In this document: in pieces, positions 60,752-64,000 of the stretch | How the letters are laid out: each line of letters opens with the position of its first letter | Numbering within the stretch: position 1 is the first letter of the stretch | NCBI GenBank assembly: GCA_035403465.1 | Contig: DAONFG010000005.1 | Location: 1 to 64,000 of the forward strand | Source of the DNA: JAAYBQ01 sp035403465 | Lineage (GTDB): Bacteria > Spirochaetota > UBA4802 > UBA5550 | Length of the DNA stretch: 64,000 nt | Reading direction: 5' to 3' | Notes under the pieces: model-generated | Databases searched by the model: none | What the model was told of the DNA's origin: nothing | What the model saw: the letters and a program-made list of their open reading frames with translations, nothing else | Position numbers and translations under genes: made by a program

Positions 60752-60783
60752 AAAAAAAGGCTGCCCATCAGGACAGCCTTTTT
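60752..60783. terminator. Bidirectional intrinsic terminator before groEL end
   Basis: AAAAAGGCTGCCC and GGACAGCCTTTTT pair with one mismatch around ATCA, flanked by A's and T's. It ends the penicillin-acylase-like transcript and, on the minus strand, the groESL operon. Confidence 0.82.
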
Positions 60784-60824
60784 CAGGACAAGGAGTTACA
60801 ACCCCTTGTTCATTATAACCGGTT

Positions 60825-62462
60825 TTAGTACATACCCGGCATTCCGCCCATTCCGCCACCGCCGCCCGGCATCATCTGTTTTTCATCTTCCTTATCAGTA
60901 ATGAGGACCTCTGTTGTACAGAGCATTCCTGCTACTGATGCTGCGTTCTGGAGAGCTGACCTGACAACTTTTGCAGGGTCAATGATTCCGGCCTCCATCA
61001 TATCCACCCATGTAAGTGTATATGCATTAAAACCTATGCCCGGTTTTTCCTCTTTAGCCTTCTCAACAACAACAGAACCCTCAAGGCCTGCATTAGAAGC
61101 GATCTGCTTCATAGGAGATTCGATAGCACGCCCGATTATTTCTGCGCCGATTTTTTCATCGCCTGAAAGCTTTGAAGCAGCTTCTTTAACTGCTTTCTGT
61201 GCATGAATAAGTGTAAGTCCACCGCCGGGAACTATTCCCTCTTCAACAGCTGACCTTGTAGCAGAGAGTGCATCTTCAACTCTTGCCTTCTTCTCTTTAA
61301 GTTCAACTTCAGTAGCCGCACCTACGTTTATAACAGCAACGCCGCCTGCAAGCTTTGCTTTTCTTTCCTGGAGTTTTTCTATGTCATATTCAGAAGATGA
61401 GTCTTCAATCTGTTTCTGAATCTGGGTGATTCTGCTCTTAACTTCGGCCTGTGCGCCGGCACCTTCAATAATAGTAGTATTTTCTTTATCAACGATGATT
61501 TTCTTAGCCCTGCCAAGCTGGTTAATAGTTGTGTTTTCAAGTTTCATGCCCAGGTCTTCAGAGATCACCTGACCGCCTGTAAGTATGGCTAAATCTTCAA
61601 GCATAGCCTTTCTTCTATCGCCGAATCCCGGAGCCTTCACAGCTACGCAGCTTATGGTTTTTCTCAGTGTATTAACAACAATTGTCGCAAGAGCTTCGCC
61701 TTCAACCTCTTCTGAAATTATAAGAAGCGGTTTTCCAGCCTGTGCTACTTTCTCAAGTACCGGAAGAAGATCTTTCATTGTAGAGATCTTTTTGTCATGG
61801 ATAAGGATAAGCGCATCCTGGAGAACTGCCTGCATTGATTCAGGATCATTCGCCATGTAGGGAGATATATATCCCCTGTCGAACTGCATACCCTCAACAA
61901 CCTCAAGAGTTGTTTCTATTGATTTTGCCTCTTCAACAGTGATTACGCCGTCTTTACCGACTTTATCCATGGCATCAGCAATGAGATTTCCGATTTCCAT
62001 GTCGTTGTTTGCAGAGATTGCAGCAACCTGAGCTATCTCTTTTTTATCCTTGATCTCCCTGGCAATCGAGGCAACAAAATTTACTGCAGCTTCAACAGCT
62101 TTGTCTATACCTCTTTTAAGGTCCATGGGATTTGCACCTGCAGTTACATTCTTAAGGCTTTCCCTGTATATTGCAGCAGCAAGTATTGTAGCAGTTGTTG
62201 TACCGTCACCTGCAACATCATTTGTCTTAATCGCTACTTCTTTAACCATCTGTGCACCCATATTTTCGAACGAATCGTCAAGTTCGATTTCACGTGCGAC
62301 AGTAACTCCATCCTTGGTTACAGTGGGTGCGCCGAATTTTTTATCGATCGCAACGTTTCTTCCCCTGGGCCCGAGTGTCACCTGTACTGCATCAGCAAGC
62401 TTTACTACACCTTCAAGGATAGCCCTTCTTGCTTCATCATTATACTTTAATATTTTTGACAT
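60825..62462 (-). CDS. groL: Chaperonin GroEL (60 kDa)
   Basis: This 545-residue protein has all hallmarks of Gro[37 protein letters not shown], the ATP-site [15 protein letters not shown], and the apical domain. It ends with a Gly/Met tail ([13 protein letters not shown]). It forms the double-ring folding chamber together with GroES, and is cotranscribed with groES and controlled by the CIRCE element upstream. GAGGTGAT gives the ribosome site. The length is normal and no anomaly is seen. Confidence 0.97.
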   Translation of the reverse strand: MSKILKYNDEARRAILEGVVKLADAVQVTLGPRGRNVAIDKKFGAPTVTKDGVTVAREIELDDSFENMGAQMVKEVAIKTNDVAGDGTTTATILAAAIYRESLKNVTAGANPMDLKRGIDKAVEAAVNFVASIAREIKDKKEIAQVAAISANNDMEIGNLIADAMDKVGKDGVITVEEAKSIETTLEVVEGMQFDRGYISPYMANDPESMQAVLQDALILIHDKKISTMKDLLPVLEKVAQAGKPLLIISEEVEGEALATIVVNTLRKTISCVAVKAPGFGDRRKAMLEDLAILTGGQVISEDLGMKLENTTINQLGRAKKIIVDKENTTIIEGAGAQAEVKSRITQIQKQIEDSSSEYDIEKLQERKAKLAGGVAVINVGAATEVELKEKKARVEDALSATRSAVEEGIVPGGGLTLIHAQKAVKEAASKLSGDEKIGAEIIGRAIESPMKQIASNAGLEGSVVVEKAKEEKPGIGFNAYTLTWVDMMEAGIIDPAKVVRSALQNAASVAGMLCTTEVLITDKEDEKQMMPGGGGGMGGMPGMY

Positions 62463-62492
62463 ATTATATCACCTCTATACCTTGTCAGATTC

Positions 62493-62777
62493 TCAGTCAA
62501 TTACTGCTAGAATATCATGTTCGCTAAGGATAAGGAAATCATTATCCTCATATTTAAGTTCAGTCCCGGCATATTTGCCAAACAGAACTTTGTCGCCAAC
62601 CTTGACCCTCATGGGAATAAGGTCTTTCCCTTCATAATGACCGTCGCCGACTGCAACGATTTTACCGCGCTGGGGTCTTTCCTTGGCAGTGTCAGGCACA
62701 TAAAGTGATCCCACTTTAGAAAATTCCTCTTCAATAATCTGTACAACTACTCTGTCACCAATAGGTTTTATAGCCAC
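62493..62777 (-). CDS. groS: Co-chaperonin GroES (10 kDa)
   Basis: This 94-residue protein carries the GroES signature AIKPIGDRVVVQIIEEEFSK, a mobile loop region SKVGSLYVPDTAKERPQRGK, and VKVGDKVLFGKYAGTELKYE. It starts with GTG rather than ATG; AAGGAGG six nt upstream makes this certain. It caps the GroEL ring. It is the first gene of the operon, behind the CIRCE operator, with 30 nt to groEL. Confidence 0.96.
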   Translation of the reverse strand: MAIKPIGDRVVVQIIEEEFSKVGSLYVPDTAKERPQRGKIVAVGDGHYEGKDLIPMRVKVGDKVLFGKYAGTELKYEDNDFLILSEHDILAVID

Positions 62778-62820
62778 ATTAGCCTCCTTATAAATAAAAA
62801 ATATTTGGTAATTTACTTAT

Positions 62821-62860
62821 TGAATTGTTAGCACTCACCTTAACGAGTGCTAACAATTCA
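62821..62860. promoter_or_regulatory. CIRCE operator (HrcA site) with 8-nt spacer
   Basis: TTAGCACTC and GAGTGCTAA are separated by ACCTTAAC, eight nt instead of the canonical nine. The inverted repeat extends perfectly to 16 bp per arm (TGAATTGTTAGCACTC and its complement). HrcA bound here represses groESL at normal temperature. The hrcA gene is not in this window. Confidence 0.9.
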
Positions 62861-62861
62861 A

Positions 62862-62889
62862 ACTATATAAATAGGAGTATTTATTTCAA
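62862..62889 (-). promoter_or_regulatory. groESL promoter
   Basis: On the minus strand TTGAAA (62889-62884) and TATAGT (62867-62862) are 16 nt apart. The -10 box directly abuts the CIRCE palindrome, so the transcript starts inside the operator, as usual for HrcA control. Confidence 0.75.
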
Positions 62890-62948
62890 GATTAATTTTT
62901 TGGTTTTTACTTATTTTTTTTAAATCGTAGAATTAACACTAATAAAAC

Positions 62949-63425
62949 CTATTTCGAAGATATATAATCTGATTTCCCGCCCTTTTTTTCAATTAATCTG
63001 CAGTCACCAATAACCATATCCTTGTCTACAGCCTTACACATATCATATACCGTAAGCGCAGCAACTGAAGCAGCAACAAGTGCCTCCATTTCCGCGCCAG
63101 TCTTCCCTGAAAGCCTGATTTCACTGGTAATATGAACCAATAAGTTCTTTTTATCAATCTCAAGGTCTACATTGATGTAATTCAACAATAGCGGATGGCA
63201 CATCGGGATAAGTCCCGAAGTATTTTTGGCAGCCATGATACCTGCAATCCTGGCAACCTCAAAAACTTCACCTTTGGGCAGCAGTTTCTGTTCAATTGCG
63301 GTAATGGTATCACTTTTCATGAAAACAGAAGCTTCAGCTTTTGCACTTCTTTGTGTGATATCCTTGGAACTTATATCAACCATTACCGACTTTCCGTCAG
63401 AATTATAATGAGAAAAATCATCCAT
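62949..63425 (-). CDS. moaC: Cyclic pyranopterin monophosphate synthase MoaC
   Basis: This 158-residue protein has the MoaC core: MVDISSKDITQRSAKAEASV, GIMAAKNTSGLIPMCHPLLL, KTGAEMEALVAASVAALTVY and DMCKAVDKDMVIGD. The His of MCHP and the Lys/Asp in the last motif form the active site that converts the MoaA product to cPMP in molybdenum-cofactor synthesis. No other moa genes are in the window. It follows the pssA-like gene with a 42-nt gap on the same strand. Confidence 0.93.
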   Translation of the reverse strand: MDDFSHYNSDGKSVMVDISSKDITQRSAKAEASVFMKSDTITAIEQKLLPKGEVFEVARIAGIMAAKNTSGLIPMCHPLLLNYINVDLEIDKKNLLVHITSEIRLSGKTGAEMEALVAASVAALTVYDMCKAVDKDMVIGDCRLIEKKGGKSDYISSK

Positions 63426-63467
63426 TTAAATATCCGTTATTATACAATTTGAGTATTATTGAATAAA

Positions 63468-64000
63468 TCAGGCCTTTGACCGGCCGGCAAACCTGAACAG
63501 GTACCTGAAAATACCCCATAAAATATAGATCATTGTCACAACAAATACAGCCCACGCCTTAAAGATTACAAGCAATGAAATAAAAACTACAGTCGTTATC
63601 AATATCGCAGACTTACCCTTTTTCCAGACATCAGAAAAAAACTTGGAGTAGTCTATATTGGACACCATCAGCAGTGCTGCAGCAATAAATAATACTATAA
63701 AAGGGGCCATCGGCATTTCAAAGAAAATCTGACCCAGCAGAAGATTATTTGAAATAAGAAGAGCGGGCACTATGCCCACAATTATACCCGCTGCGGGAGA
63801 TGGCAACCCTTTAAAACCTGTACCTGAATCCTGACAGTTAAACCTCGCAAGCCTGTATATTGCACATATAGGGAAAAGAACCGAAAGAAGTGCGCCTGTC
63901 CCTAAACCGTAAAATGCCGGCAGTTTATAGAAATATGCCGAATATGCCAGTATTCCCGGGGCAATTCCGTATGAAACCGCATCTGCAAGAGAATCGAGCT
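63468..64000 (-). CDS. CDP-alcohol phosphatidyltransferase, PssA-like, 5' end outside window
   Basis: The minus-strand frame is open to the window edge, so the N-terminus is missing. The first visible residues, DSLADAVSYGIAPGILAYSA, are the second half of the CDP-alcohol phosphatidyltransferase catalytic motif. RLARFNCQDSGTGFKGLPSP is the segment typical of phosphatidylserine synthases of the PssA type. Five to six membrane helices follow, and the C-terminus is basic (FRFAGRSKA). It would make phosphatidylserine from CDP-diacylglycerol and serine in the membrane. Confidence 0.85.
   Translation of the reverse strand, partial: LDSLADAVSYGIAPGILAYSAYFYKLPAFYGLGTGALLSVLFPICAIYRLARFNCQDSGTGFKGLPSPAAGIIVGIVPALLISNNLLLGQIFFEMPMAPFIVLFIAAALLMVSNIDYSKFFSDVWKKGKSAILITTVVFISLLVIFKAWAVFVVTMIYILWGIFRYLFRFAGRSKA

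Noticed and set aside
1..64000. tRNA, rRNA or CRISPR array
   Set aside because: No cloverleaf with TTCGA-type arm plus CCA, no rRNA-like sequence and no regularly spaced direct repeats were seen.

Overview
ORGANISM. The window reads as chromosomal DNA of a diderm bacterium, most likely a free-living or uncultured member of the Spirochaetota. This is inference from gene content. Pointers are the run bactofilin / DUF327 (YaaR) / holB / ricT / metG, many lipoproteins with short lipoboxes, abundant HisKA_2-type histidine kinases, c-di-GMP enzymes, and outer-membrane systems (TonB-ExbBD, a TonB-dependent receptor, a FadL-type barrel). There is no rRNA, tRNA, CRISPR array or prophage that I can see. 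LAYOUT, 0-16 kb. It opens with a secreted ankyrin protein cut by the window edge, a STAS protein and a TetR regulator with a palindromic operator. Next is a minus-strand operon for a FadL-like barrel between two modular lipoproteins (cadherin-like sandwich and fibronectin III), with a second TetR gene upstream. After two small membrane proteins comes a complete minus-strand TonB block: receptor, two paired small lipoproteins, ExbB, ExbD, TonB. Divergent from it is a methyltransferase. LAYOUT, 16-33 kb. This part is signalling and accessory: two overlapping cNMP/GGDEF genes with complementary active-site losses, UPF0316, a Cys-cluster protein, a PilJ-domain remnant, a receiver-kinase fusion, hemerythrin, and a DUF2157/GDYXXLXY pair. 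A REP-associated transposase lies amid ten copies of a GGGTCAGAGC-type repeat. A papain-like amidase, an unknown 655-residue protein, a metallo-hydrolase, a sensor kinase and a radical SAM plus patatin pair follow. LAYOUT, 33-49 kb. The acetolactate synthase genes are preceded by a complete transcription attenuator: a Leu/Val-rich leader peptide, an antiterminator arm and a terminator. Downstream is a small graveyard of toxin-antitoxin modules, with an intact antitoxin, a YafQ toxin split by a stop, and broken DUF4160 and DUF2442 genes. Then come an unknown large lipoprotein, a CsgG-like protein / sigma factor / membrane protein cluster, a GAF HD-GYP protein, an RluD-type synthase, a second papain-like amidase, trpS, and a SmtB-type regulator with a cation exporter. 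LAYOUT, 49-64 kb. A ThuA-like membrane protein and parAB are followed by a six-gene minus-strand housekeeping operon (bactofilin, yaaR, holB, ricT, metG, yfcE). The window ends with an OB-fold lipoprotein plus a penicillin-acylase-like protein lacking its catalytic serine, groESL behind a CIRCE element, moaC, and a partial pssA. MOST NOTABLE. The leading items are the ilv attenuator, the RAYT/REP family with a cargo-less relative at 2.2-2.4 kb, the complementary GGDEF pair, the sigma-factor cluster carrying two CsgG-like domains, and the TetR-controlled FadL/lipoprotein operon.
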